35,934 nt of DNA from assembly GCA_016795005.1 (NCBI GenBank), contig JAEUIV010000034.1:1-35934 (forward strand), read 5' to 3'. The position numbers and the translations under genes are program-made. Below are positions 8,540 to 16,712 of this stretch, one piece after another. The notes under the pieces are model-generated. The model saw only the letters and a program-made list of their open reading frames with translations, did not search any database and was not told the origin of the DNA. The stretch comes from Phycisphaerae bacterium (lineage in GTDB: Bacteria > Planctomycetota > Phycisphaerae > Phycisphaerales > UBA1924). The stretch's first letter is position 1. Every line of letters starts with the position of its first letter.

Positions 8540-9681
8540 AGAGTCCCGCACGCTCGGCCGTTCCGGCATCCACGCCGTGGCTTGCGCCACTTTGTGTTCT
8601 CACCCACTGGCATCTCGCGTTCCAACCCGTTTCCGCCGGTGACTTTGCCGACGAGGTCGTCTCCTATTCCCCGGCGCCGGGTCAGTTCGTGAACAACCCG
8701 CTCTACAACAACCCGGCGCGTGCGCTCGGCCCTCCCGCGGCCGGCGGAACACTCGCGGGGGACAACAGCAAGGCGGTGACCCTCGGCGGCTTCGGCGGCT
8801 CGATCGTGCTCCGGTTCGCCGAGACGGTCCGCGACGATCCGTGCAACCCGTTCGGCCTGGACGCGATCGTGTTCGGGAACGCGTTCTGGGTCGCGGGCAA
8901 CGGGAACCGCCGGTGGGCCGAGCCGGCGGTGATCGAGATCAGCCTCGACGCGAATCACAACGGAATCGCGGATGATGCCTGGTATGTGATCCCCGGTTCG
9001 CACGGGCCGCTGCCGATCGAATCGCAGGCGTGGGACAACAACGCGGGGACGAGCACGCCGCCCGCGAATCTCGCGTGGTATCCGGTCGGCGCGCCGGGCA
9101 TGATCGTGACGTCAACGTTCGCGCTCCCCGCGCTCTTTGACACGCTGGTGCTCCAGAACCCGAACGGGCTGGGCGCTCTGATCGAAGGGGTCTGGGGTTA
9201 CGCCGAGTGCTCGCCGACGCTCCTGCTGGGCGATACGAACGCCGACAATGTGGTCGATTCGCCGTCGCTTTCGGCGGCGGAGTTCTACACATCGCCGGAC
9301 AATCCCTTTGCGGTGGGCGTCACGCCTTCGTCCGGTGGCGGCGATTCGTTCGACATCGCGTGGGCGATCGACGCGCAGACGCTTCAGCCGGCGCGGCTTC
9401 CGGGGTTTGATTTCATCCGGCTTTCGAGCGCGGTGAACTTCATCGCGGGTTCGCTGGGTGAGATTTCGGCGGAGATTTCCGCGGTCTCGGATGTCCGGGC
9501 GCGCGAGGCTTTCTTTGATCGGACCGGAGACGCGCTCGCGGATATCGAGGACCTGTATTCCTGGCACGCGCTGCGGCAGGCGGGCAGCCCCGCGGCGGAC
9601 GTGAACGGTGATTCGGCTGTCACCGATGTCGATCGCGCCATGATGCAGCGCGCCGTGAGAAAGGATCGGGTCGGCGAGTGA
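8536..9681 (+). CDS. Exported surface protein, 'SPAPGQFVN' type, with dockerin-like C-terminus
   Basis: A 381-residue exported protein whose signal peptide has a hydrophobic core around residues 15-35. The mature N-terminus has [15 protein letters not shown], then [24 protein letters not shown] and a Glu-rich strand with [19 protein letters not shown] recall this arrangement in 'cell surface protein' families, including ones near BtuB/BtuG loci in Bacteroidota; that recollection needs a search. The C-terminus has two dockerin/EF-hand-like segments, [14 protein letters not shown] and [16 protein letters not shown], which would bind calcium. A good ribosome site (GGAGG) precedes the ATG. It overlaps the preceding gene (ATGA) and the following one (GTGA), so all three are probably made together. 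Confidence 0.9.
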   Translation: MKSPARSAVPASTPWLAPLCVLTHWHLAFQPVSAGDFADEVVSYSPAPGQFVNNPLYNNPARALGPPAAGGTLAGDNSKAVTLGGFGGSIVLRFAETVRDDPCNPFGLDAIVFGNAFWVAGNGNRRWAEPAVIEISLDANHNGIADDAWYVIPGSHGPLPIESQAWDNNAGTSTPPANLAWYPVGAPGMIVTSTFALPALFDTLVLQNPNGLGALIEGVWGYAECSPTLLLGDTNADNVVDSPSLSAAEFYTSPDNPFAVGVTPSSGGGDSFDIAWAIDAQTLQPARLPGFDFIRLSSAVNFIAGSLGEISAEISAVSDVRAREAFFDRTGDALADIEDLYSWHALRQAGSPAADVNGDSAVTDVDRAMMQRAVRKDRVGE

Positions 9682-10547
9682 AGCGGGCATCGTCCAACTC
9701 GGGTGAGTGCGAAGGCGTTGCGCGATCCGGACGAGCGGCACGCGCGGCCGGAGGCGCGTTCACCCTTGTGGAACTGCTCGTCGTCATCGCGGTGATCGCG
9801 CTGCTCGTCGGCATCCTGTTGCCCGCTCTGGGGAAGGCCCGGCGCGCGGCGCTGGCTACCGAGTGCGCCTCGAACATCCGCCAACTCCAGTTGGCGAACG
9901 ACCTGTATTCGAGCGACCACGACGAGCGGTTCATGCCCGGCGCGGCGTCGATCGAAACCGCCAACCTTCACCGCTGGCACGGCACGCGAGCCGGATTGGG
10001 CGAGGCGTTTTCCCCGGAGCGGGCGCCGATGACGCTCTACCTCGACGACGCGGGCAGCCGCGGGGTCCGCGCGTGCCCGGTGTTCGTTTCGACGATCGAG
10101 TCGCTCGCGGCGCGGTCGCTCGGATTCGAGCGCGGGTGCGGCGGGTACGGATACAACAATGCGTACGCCGGCACGGACCGGGCGCCGGCGGCGCACGATC
10201 CCGATCTCCTCGAGGTTGTCACCGACCGGGCCGGCGCTCGGCGGACGCGGTTCACGGCACCGTCGCGCAGCGTTGGCTTTGCCGACGCGGCGCTCGCGGC
10301 GGACGAGACGATCGAGTATTCGTTCATCGAGCCTCCGTTCTGGCCTCATCTGCCGCGGTATCGGCCCGACCCTTCCGCTCACTTCCGTCACGACGGCGGC
10401 GCGTCGGTCGTGTGGCTCGATGGGCACGTCTCGGCGGAGAGGATGACGCACTCGGAATCGTCCGGGCTGTATCCGCTCGATCCGCGAGGGGTCGGGATCG
10501 GGTGGTTCGGCGATGCGGAATCCAATACACTCTTTGACTACCGCTGA
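9678..10547 (+). CDS. Type II/IV pseudopilin-like protein with H-X9-DG C-terminus
   Basis: A 289-residue prepilin-type protein. Residues 26-50 hold the cleavage/methylation signal [20 protein letters not shown], with Phe at +1 and Glu at +5, as required by prepilin peptidase. The C-terminal H-X9-DG motif starts at His238 ([15 protein letters not shown]), typical of the large planctomycete pseudopilin group. Such proteins assemble into short periplasmic pili, as in type II secretion, or act as exported anchored proteins. The start is GTG at 9678, overlapping the previous stop (GTGA), so translation is coupled to the riboswitch-controlled genes. Its presence in a cobalamin-regulated operon is unusual. 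No pilus assembly ATPase or secretin is in the window. Confidence 0.93.
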   Translation: MKRASSNSGECEGVARSGRAARAAGGAFTLVELLVVIAVIALLVGILLPALGKARRAALATECASNIRQLQLANDLYSSDHDERFMPGAASIETANLHRWHGTRAGLGEAFSPERAPMTLYLDDAGSRGVRACPVFVSTIESLAARSLGFERGCGGYGYNNAYAGTDRAPAAHDPDLLEVVTDRAGARRTRFTAPSRSVGFADAALAADETIEYSFIEPPFWPHLPRYRPDPSAHFRHDGGASVVWLDGHVSAERMTHSESSGLYPLDPRGVGIGWFGDAESNTLFDYR

Positions 10548-10569
10548 CGCTCGGCCGAGAGGGTGATCC

Positions 10570-10806
10570 ATGGTTGATCGGTGCGTATGCGTTGACGTGA
10601 CCTTTGCGGCGCTCAAGCGGCTGCACCGCGAGGAGGCGCTCGATTTCCAAGGGCTGGTTGACCGGACCGGGTGCTGCACGGGGTGCGCCGGGTGTGAGCC
10701 GTACATCCGTCTGACGTTGAAGACGGGTCGGACATGCTTCCCGGTGCTCACGGCGACCGAGGCCGCGGCGGCGATGCGCCCCCCCGGCCGGCGTCCGCGC
10801 CGCTAG
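10570..10806 (+). CDS. BFD-like [2Fe-2S]-binding protein
   Basis: A 78-residue protein with a C-x-C pair near the N-terminus (DRCVCVDVTF) and a distal C-x2-C pair within GCCTGCAGCEPYI. This spacing and the short helical layout match the bacterioferritin-associated ferredoxin (BFD) fold, which holds a [2Fe-2S] cluster and passes electrons to a partner such as a ferritin or a reductase. Several extra cysteines surround the second pair. A GAGAGGG site precedes the ATG. It begins 22 bases after the pseudopilin gene, so it may be transcribed from the riboswitch operon. The phosphatase gene starts 11 bases after its stop. The partner is unknown. Confidence 0.85.
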   Translation: MVDRCVCVDVTFAALKRLHREEALDFQGLVDRTGCCTGCAGCEPYIRLTLKTGRTCFPVLTATEAAAAMRPPGRRPRR

Positions 10807-10817
10807 ACTCTGTCACC

Positions 10818-12143
10818 ATGTCCTCGGCCTCGCCCACAGGTCGCAGCACGTCGGCGATCGACCGCGCGCTCTTCGAGCAGATCCTCGACTGCGCGCGTCG
10901 GCTCGCATCGTCCACGGACCTCCACGAGGTCCTGGGGATGATCATCGATACGCTGCGCGATTTTCTGCACGCCGACCGGGTCAGCGTGTTTCAGTATGAC
11001 GCGCGGACGCACGAGTTGTTCGCCACGCAGTCGCACGGGTTGTCACGCTCGCTCCGGCTGCCCGCGGACCTCGGGATCATCGGGGAGGCGGCGCGGACCA
11101 AGAACATCGTGAATATCCCGGACGCCTACGCCGATCCTCGGTTCAACCCCGCGGTGGACAAGGCCACGGGGTACCGGACAAGGTGCATGCTGACGATTCC
11201 CATGCTCGACTTCGAGGGGCAGCTGGTGGGGGTGGCGCAGTTGCTGAACAAGTCCGCGGCGCACGGGGGAACGTTCACCGCCGATGACGAGCAGATCGCG
11301 ATGCACCTGGCGGACCAGGCGGCGACGGCGCTCAAGCGCGCGGCGCTGATCGAGGCCCGCCGCATCAAGGAGAAGCTCGAGGCGGACATCGACGTCGCGC
11401 GCAAGATCCAGTTGGCGAGCCTGCCCAGTTCACTCCCCTCGATCCCGCGGTACGAGTTCGGGGGCCACTTCCAGCCCGCCGACGAGACCGCGGGGGATGC
11501 GTACGACGTGATCGATCTTCGTGCGGCGGCCGACGCGGCGGGGACGTGGCGCGCCAGCGCCGACGCGATGATCTTCATGGCGGACGCGACGGGGCACGGC
11601 ATCGGCCCCGCGCTCTCGGTGGCGCAGGTGCTGGCGATGGTGCGGATGGGCTCCCGCCTGGGGGTCGAGGCGGACGTCATCGCACGGTCGATCAACCTCC
11701 AGTTGTGCAAGGACCTGCCCATGGGCCGGTTCGTGACGGCGTTCATCGGCCAACTCAACCTCGACACGGACGAACTGTCGTATGCGTCGGCCGGGCAGGC
11801 GCCGCTCGTGTTCCTCAAGGCGGCGGGCCGGACCGAAGAGGATGAGCGGAACGCGAACGCGATGCCCTTCGGAATCGACGAGGATTTTCAGCCGGATGTC
11901 GTCGCCCCGTACCACTTCGAAAAGGGCGATGTGTTTGTGCTGCTGAGCGACGGGTACTACGAGGCGGCGAACCCGCAGGACGAACTCTTCGGCGTGGAAC
12001 GCGCGATCCAGGCGATCCGTGCGAGCATGGAGAAAAGCCCGGTCGAGATCATCAAGGACCTGCGCAAGGCGCTGGCGGATTACTGCCAGGGCCGCCCCGC
12101 GGACGACGATCAGACGGCGCTGATCGTGAAGCGGGTGGAGTGA
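10818..12143 (+). CDS. GAF domain-PP2C (SpoIIE/RsbU-type) serine phosphatase
   Basis: A 441-residue cytoplasmic signalling phosphatase. Residues 15-180 form a GAF sensor domain (ADRVSVFQYDARTHELFA, then LNKSAAHGGTFTADDEQIA). A short coiled linker (RRIKEKLEADIDVARKIQLA) leads to the PP2C domain, with metal-binding acidic positions in DETAGDAYDVIDL, FMADATGHGIGPAL, LLSDGYYEA and DDDQTALIVK. Family members dephosphorylate anti-sigma-factor antagonists in partner-switching pathways, turned on by ligand or redox input to the GAF domain. The start at ATG 10818 is chosen because the open frame upstream overlaps the BFD-like gene. No anti-sigma factor or antagonist is adjacent. Confidence 0.94.
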   Translation: MSSASPTGRSTSAIDRALFEQILDCARRLASSTDLHEVLGMIIDTLRDFLHADRVSVFQYDARTHELFATQSHGLSRSLRLPADLGIIGEAARTKNIVNIPDAYADPRFNPAVDKATGYRTRCMLTIPMLDFEGQLVGVAQLLNKSAAHGGTFTADDEQIAMHLADQAATALKRAALIEARRIKEKLEADIDVARKIQLASLPSSLPSIPRYEFGGHFQPADETAGDAYDVIDLRAAADAAGTWRASADAMIFMADATGHGIGPALSVAQVLAMVRMGSRLGVEADVIARSINLQLCKDLPMGRFVTAFIGQLNLDTDELSYASAGQAPLVFLKAAGRTEEDERNANAMPFGIDEDFQPDVVAPYHFEKGDVFVLLSDGYYEAANPQDELFGVERAIQAIRASMEKSPVEIIKDLRKALADYCQGRPADDDQTALIVKRVE

Positions 12144-12214
12144 GACGCGGGCTTGCAGATTCAGGCGGCGACTCGGAGGAGGCGAAGATCGCCGGGCATC
12201 ATGGCGCATCGCGC

Positions 12215-12877
12215 TCAAAGTCGTGCCTCGAACTTGATCCGATCGACAAGCAGGTCGCCGATCTCTTCCAGATCAAGCATGTACTTCACGGGCCTGGGCT
12301 TTCCGTTCGAGTTTCGGCCCTGTTTCATTTCTGAAAGTGTCCTCGCGGCCATGCGGTCGATACGCAGAAACAGAACCTCTCGAAGCACGGCCCGCGTCTT
12401 GCGGTAGCGAGACACCTCGGTGCGTGCTCGTCGTTCCTTCTCGTACGCCGAGAGGCCGCCCTTGAGTCGGCTGTGCCATTTCTGAAAGGTCCGATTGATA
12501 TCGTTGTATTCGACGTCGCATAACGCGATCATCACGCCGTGTTCCGCGTATTTTGAAATACTCGCGTCGGTCGCTGTCCTATCGTTGAGGATACATGAGT
12601 GTTGATCGGACTTGATCGCTTTGGCCTTGAGATCCCAGTTCACACCACCTTTGAGATCAAAACGCACCGTTCCGAAAGTCTCACCGGGTATCTCAAATGT
12701 CTCGGAAAGCCGCTGACGGCAAAGATGTTCAAAGAAAAAGGCCCACCATTCCATCTGACGCCAATTGTAGTTCGCCTCCTTGAGCGCGAGCACTGATTTC
12801 CTTCCATCCCAATCGCACGGCAACGACGCCAATGCCGCCTTCGCATTGCGCACATCTCTAGAAAAGGCGGGCGTCAT
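12215..12877 (-). CDS. Putative type II restriction endonuclease (PD-(D/E)XK)
   Basis: A 220-residue protein starting at ATG 12877 behind a strong GAGGAGG site, inside the last 20 bases of the methyltransferase gene. I do not recognise a named family. The segment FDLKGGVNWDLKAKAI (about residues 73-88) fits a PD-(D/E)XK nuclease core, with Asp74 and then Asp82-x-Lys84. The rest is helical and basic. Overlap with a beta-class DNA methyltransferase is the main argument for a restriction enzyme, which would cut unmethylated target sites. GC content and third-position bias are clearly lower than in flanking genes, indicating recent acquisition. The recognition sequence cannot be inferred. Confidence 0.78.
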   Translation of the reverse strand: MTPAFSRDVRNAKAALASLPCDWDGRKSVLALKEANYNWRQMEWWAFFFEHLCRQRLSETFEIPGETFGTVRFDLKGGVNWDLKAKAIKSDQHSCILNDRTATDASISKYAEHGVMIALCDVEYNDINRTFQKWHSRLKGGLSAYEKERRARTEVSRYRKTRAVLREVLFLRIDRMAARTLSEMKQGRNSNGKPRPVKYMLDLEEIGDLLVDRIKFEARL

Positions 12878-13721
12878 TCCGAACCTCCTCGTCCATGCGC
12901 CGCACAGCGAGGCTGTGGTATTCGCCACTAATCTCCATGCCGAGAAAGCGCCGCTTTGATTTTGCGGCCATAACACAGGTTGTGCCGCTTCCGCACATTG
13001 GGTCGAGTACCAAGTCTCCGGGCTTTGAAAAGCATTGGATAAGATCATCCGCAAGGCGATCGGGAAACGTCGCCGGATGTTCGAGTTTGGTTCGATTCCC
13101 CTCTGTGTTACTCGTTGAGTATTCCCAGAGCGTGCCGCGACACTTCCGCTCATTCACGGGCTTGGGTTCAATCTTCTTGAAGCCACCATTTGTGAGTCGA
13201 TCTGTCCCAGAATAGATCTTGCCTGCGTGCTTTGATGGGATCATGAGAGAAGACTTATCGAAGTGCCGCGGGCGATCGCCGCGGAAAAAGATCAAGATGT
13301 ATTCGTGGTCCACACGAAATCGCTGCGTCCACCACGCGCCCGGGTTCCCGTGTCGGGAATAGATGCAACATTCAAAGAGCCGCCAGCCGATACGATCCAC
13401 CCAATCAACCGCCCACCGGAATGTGGTCAATGATTTTGCGAAGTCCTTTGTGCCATCTCCGATGACAACGGCACAAACGCCACCATCTGTCGTCGCACGA
13501 TATATCTCTGACCCAAGCGACTTGTAGTCGAAAGTCCAGTTCTTCCCGTAGTCTCGGATCCCGTCATATGGCGGGCTGAACACCGTGAGATCGACGTGCC
13601 CGGCCGGAAGCGTCGGGAGCAGTTTGAGCGCGTCCCCGTGAATGATTGAATCAACGGGAGGCGCAATCGTGCCGGTTGTTCCGGCCGATGCGGGTGCTCC
13701 TTCGGCCTGGGCGTGGGGCAT
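12858..13721 (-). CDS. Site-specific DNA methyltransferase (beta class)
   Basis: A 287-residue adenine-N6 or cytosine-N4 DNA methyltransferase. Motif IV FSPPYDGIRDYG (catalytic S-P-P-Y at 49-52) lies near the N-terminus, and motif I DPMCGSGTT (240-248, SAM binding) near the C-terminus: the beta-class order. SPPY is common among N4-cytosine enzymes but does not exclude N6-adenine. The ATG at 13721 has GAGGT eight bases upstream; a TTG at 13739 is possible. It overlaps the nuclease gene by 20 bases, forming a compact modification-first pair that protects host DNA before cutting begins. It lies 48 bases downstream of the tRNA-Arg gene on the same strand and has the same low GC as its partner. 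Confidence 0.93.
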   Translation of the reverse strand: MPHAQAEGAPASAGTTGTIAPPVDSIIHGDALKLLPTLPAGHVDLTVFSPPYDGIRDYGKNWTFDYKSLGSEIYRATTDGGVCAVVIGDGTKDFAKSLTTFRWAVDWVDRIGWRLFECCIYSRHGNPGAWWTQRFRVDHEYILIFFRGDRPRHFDKSSLMIPSKHAGKIYSGTDRLTNGGFKKIEPKPVNERKCRGTLWEYSTSNTEGNRTKLEHPATFPDRLADDLIQCFSKPGDLVLDPMCGSGTTCVMAAKSKRRFLGMEISGEYHSLAVRRMDEEVRNDARLF

Positions 13722-13768
13722 TGATCGGTACCTCGTCAAACGGCCTTGTTCGGGGGGAGCCGCAAAGC

Positions 13769-13841
13769 GTGCCCGGAAGGAGTCGAACCTTCAACCTTCG
13801 GCTTCGGAGGCCGACGCTCTATCCAGTTGAGCTACGGGCAC
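13769..13841 (-). tRNA. tRNA-Arg (anticodon CCG)
   Basis: Read on the minus strand this 73-base gene folds into a full cloverleaf. The acceptor is GTGCCCG paired with CGGGCAC, the D arm GCTC/GAGC, the anticodon stem TCGGC/GCCGA around loop CTCCGAA, and the T arm contains GGTTCGACTCC. The anticodon CCG reads the Arg codon CGG, frequent in this GC-rich genome. The CCA end is not encoded. A lower-GC restriction-modification pair lies directly on its 3' side. Confidence 0.97.
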
Positions 13842-13930
13842 AAGTGCTCGATGTCCGCCGGAGGCCGGGGGATCGGGCCACCCATGCTACGATCCGGGCC
13901 GCACGTAATCAAAGTGCGGAACAGGGCGGC

Positions 13931-15199
13931 ATGACGAGCGTTCTCAGCGAAACCCGGACTTCCGCCGTCGCCGGGCTTTCACGCTCCCCCCTGTGGGCGA
14001 CCGCCTCGGTGACGTGGATCGACAACCTCGGGGCGTCCACGGCGCTGATCGGCGTGTACTTTGTCGCGAAGCGCGCGTACGAGTTCACGCCCACTTCGCT
14101 GCTTCTCCTGGGCCTGCTGCAGGGGGTGACGTACATCGTCGCGGCGTTGGCCGCGGGGCCGCTGACGCGCGCGCTCGCCGGGCGCGGGCGCGCGCTCTCC
14201 ACCCGCGGCCTGCTCTCGCTGCTGCACGTGGTCTTGGCGGTTGTCTGCGCGCTCCCGATCCTCATCCGCTCGCCGATCGCGATGTGGCTGGTTGTCGGGC
14301 TGTACGCGCCGCTGACGGGGGTGCTGTGGCCCACCATCGAGTCGTTCCTCTCCGCGGGACGGATGGGCGATGATCTCCGGCGGTCGTCGGGCATCTTCAA
14401 TCTCTCGTGGGCCTCGTGCCAGGTGGTGACCTTCTGGTCCATCGCGGCGTTCATGACGGAGCCGGGCACGGCGCTCTGGGCGATCCCCGTGATGGGGCTT
14501 TCGCATCTTGTGGCGATCCCGATCATCGCGCGCTTTCAGCGCGAGCCGGCGGCGCACGGCGAGGCGTCACATGCCCACTCGCCGGGCGAGGCGGCGCTCT
14601 TCAAGCGGCTGCTGGCCTGCCATCGGCTGCTCCTGATCCTCTCGTACGTGGTGTTCGCGGCGTTGAATCCCCTGCTGCCCTCGATCATGGATGATCGGCT
14701 TCGGATCGCCGCGGTCTGGGCGACGCCGATCACCTCGGCGTGGATGATCAGCCGAGTCGCCTCGTTCTGGTTCATGGGAACATGGGGCGGGTGGCACGGC
14801 CGATTCACGACGCTGATCTGGCCGCCGATCCTGCTCCTCACGGGCATGGGCGCGGCGCTCCTTGCCCCGAATGCGTGGGCACTGACGATCGGGCTGGCTC
14901 TCTTCGGCCTGGGAATGGGCGCGATCTACGCCTCCGCGTTTTACTATGCGATGGAGGTCGGCTCGGCCGGTGTTGACGCGGGGGGACGCCACGAAGCGCT
15001 CATCGGCGTTGGATACGCGATCGGACCGATCCTCGGCACCGCGGCCGGGATGCTTTCAGGAGGCTCCTCCGATCCCGAACGAAGTCCGGCCGTATTCACG
15101 TTCGGGTTGGTGCTCTTGTGCAGCCTTACCTTCGCCGCTCTCATGCGGCGGTGGGCGAAGCCACGCCCCGACCCGCACAGATTCCAAAATGAATCGTGA
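13931..15199 (+). CDS. Major facilitator superfamily (MFS) transporter
   Basis: A 422-residue integral membrane protein with about 12 hydrophobic helices arranged in two halves around a charged loop near [19 protein letters not shown]. Recognisable MFS features are a helix 2-3 loop rich in Gly/Arg ([11 protein letters not shown]) and small-residue-rich helices such as [20 protein letters not shown]. The substrate is not evident. The ATG at 13931 is used because the frame upstream runs through the antisense tRNA; the ribosome site there is weak. It lies alone on the plus strand, convergent with the metalloprotease lipoprotein. Ten bases after its stop is a hairpin whose T-tract is oriented for the opposite strand. 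Confidence 0.9.
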   Translation: MTSVLSETRTSAVAGLSRSPLWATASVTWIDNLGASTALIGVYFVAKRAYEFTPTSLLLLGLLQGVTYIVAALAAGPLTRALAGRGRALSTRGLLSLLHVVLAVVCALPILIRSPIAMWLVVGLYAPLTGVLWPTIESFLSAGRMGDDLRRSSGIFNLSWASCQVVTFWSIAAFMTEPGTALWAIPVMGLSHLVAIPIIARFQREPAAHGEASHAHSPGEAALFKRLLACHRLLLILSYVVFAALNPLLPSIMDDRLRIAAVWATPITSAWMISRVASFWFMGTWGGWHGRFTTLIWPPILLLTGMGAALLAPNAWALTIGLALFGLGMGAIYASAFYYAMEVGSAGVDAGGRHEALIGVGYAIGPILGTAAGMLSGGSSDPERSPAVFTFGLVLLCSLTFAALMRRWAKPRPDPHRFQNES

Positions 15200-15238
15200 C
15201 AAAAACAACCCCAGGCTTGCATGGCTGCAAGCCCGGGG
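15200..15238 (-). terminator. Rho-independent terminator (minus strand)
   Basis: A 13-base-pair stem with one mismatch (15209-15221 with 15226-15238, loop TGGC) is followed on the minus strand by TTGTTTTT (15208-15201). On the plus strand no T-tract follows. It would stop transcripts from the metalloprotease gene, which ends 315 bases upstream, or from an unannotated RNA between them. Confidence 0.8.
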
Positions 15239-15553
15239 CGTTGAGTAAGAGGGAAGCCAAGGTTGGGTCCGCGGCCAATCGACCGCACGACGGCCCCTGC
15301 CGTTGTGTTTTCGGCAGGGTTCAGAACAGAGAGACATCTTGACAAATCGACGCGAAGCCCCTCCAGTTCGTATGGATCATACATTTCGCCCAGACGTTGG
15401 GCAAGAAATCCTCCCACAAGAAGTGCGTGTTTCTTCACCGTTTCCGCCGTGCGATACGCAGCCTTTTTGCCCGCGGTTCTGAAAACCCGGCAAAACAGCC
15501 GCTATGGGACCAAGACTTTCCGTCTTGGCGGTCGCTTGTTTCCCAACTTCTCG
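15239..15553 (-). ncRNA. Possible non-coding RNA or long 3' UTR ahead of a minus-strand terminator
   Basis: This 315-base stretch between convergent genes has lower GC than its surroundings and contains several hairpins: CCAAGAC/GTCTTGG (15510-15528) and CCTGCCG/CGGCAGG (about 15295-15325). On the minus strand it ends at the strong terminator at 15200-15238. It matches none of RNase P RNA, tmRNA, SRP RNA or 6S RNA that I could recognise. A minus-strand open frame crosses it but has no good start and no GC-rich third positions. It could simply be the 3' UTR of the lipoprotein gene. Confidence 0.3.
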
Positions 15554-16675
15554 TTATTGGCCACTCTTGACGAAGGGCGAGGCCCCCTCGACCACAGGCC
15601 CGCGCGCGCCGGTTTGCGTCAACTGATCAAGAAACTGCGCGAACTCCGTCCCGGCGGCACCGACATCGGAGTTGAAATAGGCAAGGAAGACGCCCGGCCC
15701 GTTTCGCGTGGCCATCATTGACCCCGCCCGTTCTCCGAGGCGGGACGACATGGTCTCGGACAATCGACCCAGCGCGGCGTCGGAGACGGCCTCGCGCAGC
15801 CCGGCGGCGTACTTGCCCCCTTGGCCTTCGTTCAGGAAGTGGGTCAGCGCCCACAACTGGGCGTAAAAAGTCAGGACACGGTCGTCGGTCACGTCGAGGA
15901 AGTCCTGCGGCCGCGAGCCGAGCAGTTCATCGAGGCTCATGAGTTGTCCGGCGTTCTTGGCCTTGCGCAACTGATCGAAGCGCTGGACGTTGGCCCAGGG
16001 GCGGAAGGTGGGCACGTTCTGTTCCCAGCGGTGGCCTTCCATGTAAGTGGCGAGGCCTTCTTCGAGCCACGCGGGGAGCGATTCCTTGAACGATTTCTGC
16101 GTGAACTGGTGCCAGCCCTCGTGGCCCGCGATGGCGAGCGTGTCGAAGAGTCCGATGTCGTAGAACACGCCGAAGCCGCGCGACGCGTACCCGCCGCGCG
16201 GGATCTTCAGGAGCGACTCCGCCTGCTGGCCCATCAACTGCTTGGTGATGCGCTCCCATTGTGGACGGTTGTTCATGAGGTAGGTATCGAGCTTTGTCTC
16301 CGGCTCGGGGAGCGGCGTGATGGCGCTGCGATAGTGGGCGAGCGCGTGCTCGAGAAAGAGCGCGAGGCGGACACGGATCACCTTGTCCTTTGTCGTCGTG
16401 AAGATGCGGTAGTGAGTGGTGCGGATGATCTCCCCTTCGGCGGTGGTGTAGCGCCAATCTTCGCGGGAGAGGATCGCCGGGTTGATGGTGTTCGACGCGG
16501 CGCCGTCGATCGGGGTGGAAGCGGTCGAATCAACGCCGGGGCGGTAGGTCGAGGTCGCCTGGCCATCGGTCCGCGGCCTGGGTGGGGTGCAGCCGAGCGG
16601 CGCGGCGGCGATCCACGCCCCGAGCAACCACGCGGCGCACGCACAACGTCCAACGCTCATCGTCTGGTGTTTCAT
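15554..16675 (-). CDS. DUF1570-like lipoprotein with HExxH metalloprotease motif
   Basis: A 373-residue predicted lipoprotein. A signal peptide ends in APLGC, giving a lipidated Cys near residue 29. The central domain has HEGWHQF, the zinc-binding HExxH helix, followed about 20 residues later by LPAWLEEGLATYMEG, which supplies the third glutamate ligand of gluzincin-type proteases. This pattern fits the DUF1570 group, common in planctomycetes and of unknown substrate. The ATG at 16675 is preceded by GAGGAA at good spacing. It stands just downstream of valS on the same strand (37 bases) and may be co-transcribed with it. Its transcript probably ends at the terminator at 15200. Confidence 0.88.
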   Translation of the reverse strand: MKHQTMSVGRCACAAWLLGAWIAAAPLGCTPPRPRTDGQATSTYRPGVDSTASTPIDGAASNTINPAILSREDWRYTTAEGEIIRTTHYRIFTTTKDKVIRVRLALFLEHALAHYRSAITPLPEPETKLDTYLMNNRPQWERITKQLMGQQAESLLKIPRGGYASRGFGVFYDIGLFDTLAIAGHEGWHQFTQKSFKESLPAWLEEGLATYMEGHRWEQNVPTFRPWANVQRFDQLRKAKNAGQLMSLDELLGSRPQDFLDVTDDRVLTFYAQLWALTHFLNEGQGGKYAAGLREAVSDAALGRLSETMSSRLGERAGSMMATRNGPGVFLAYFNSDVGAAGTEFAQFLDQLTQTGARGPVVEGASPFVKSGQ

Positions 16676-16712
16676 CGGTGGTTCCTCGTCTGCGTTCCCA
16701 TTCTGAATGCGC

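Noticed and set aside
12144-13841. Possible att-site direct repeat of the tRNA-Arg 3' end flanking the restriction-modification pair
   Set aside because: No copy of the tRNA 3' end was seen near 12140-12215, and no integrase is present, so a tRNA-integrated island is not shown.
14944-15438. Minus-strand open frame across the spacer and the end of the MFS gene
   Set aside because: No good start or ribosome site, weak third-position GC, and it runs through a strong terminator and antisense to a real gene.
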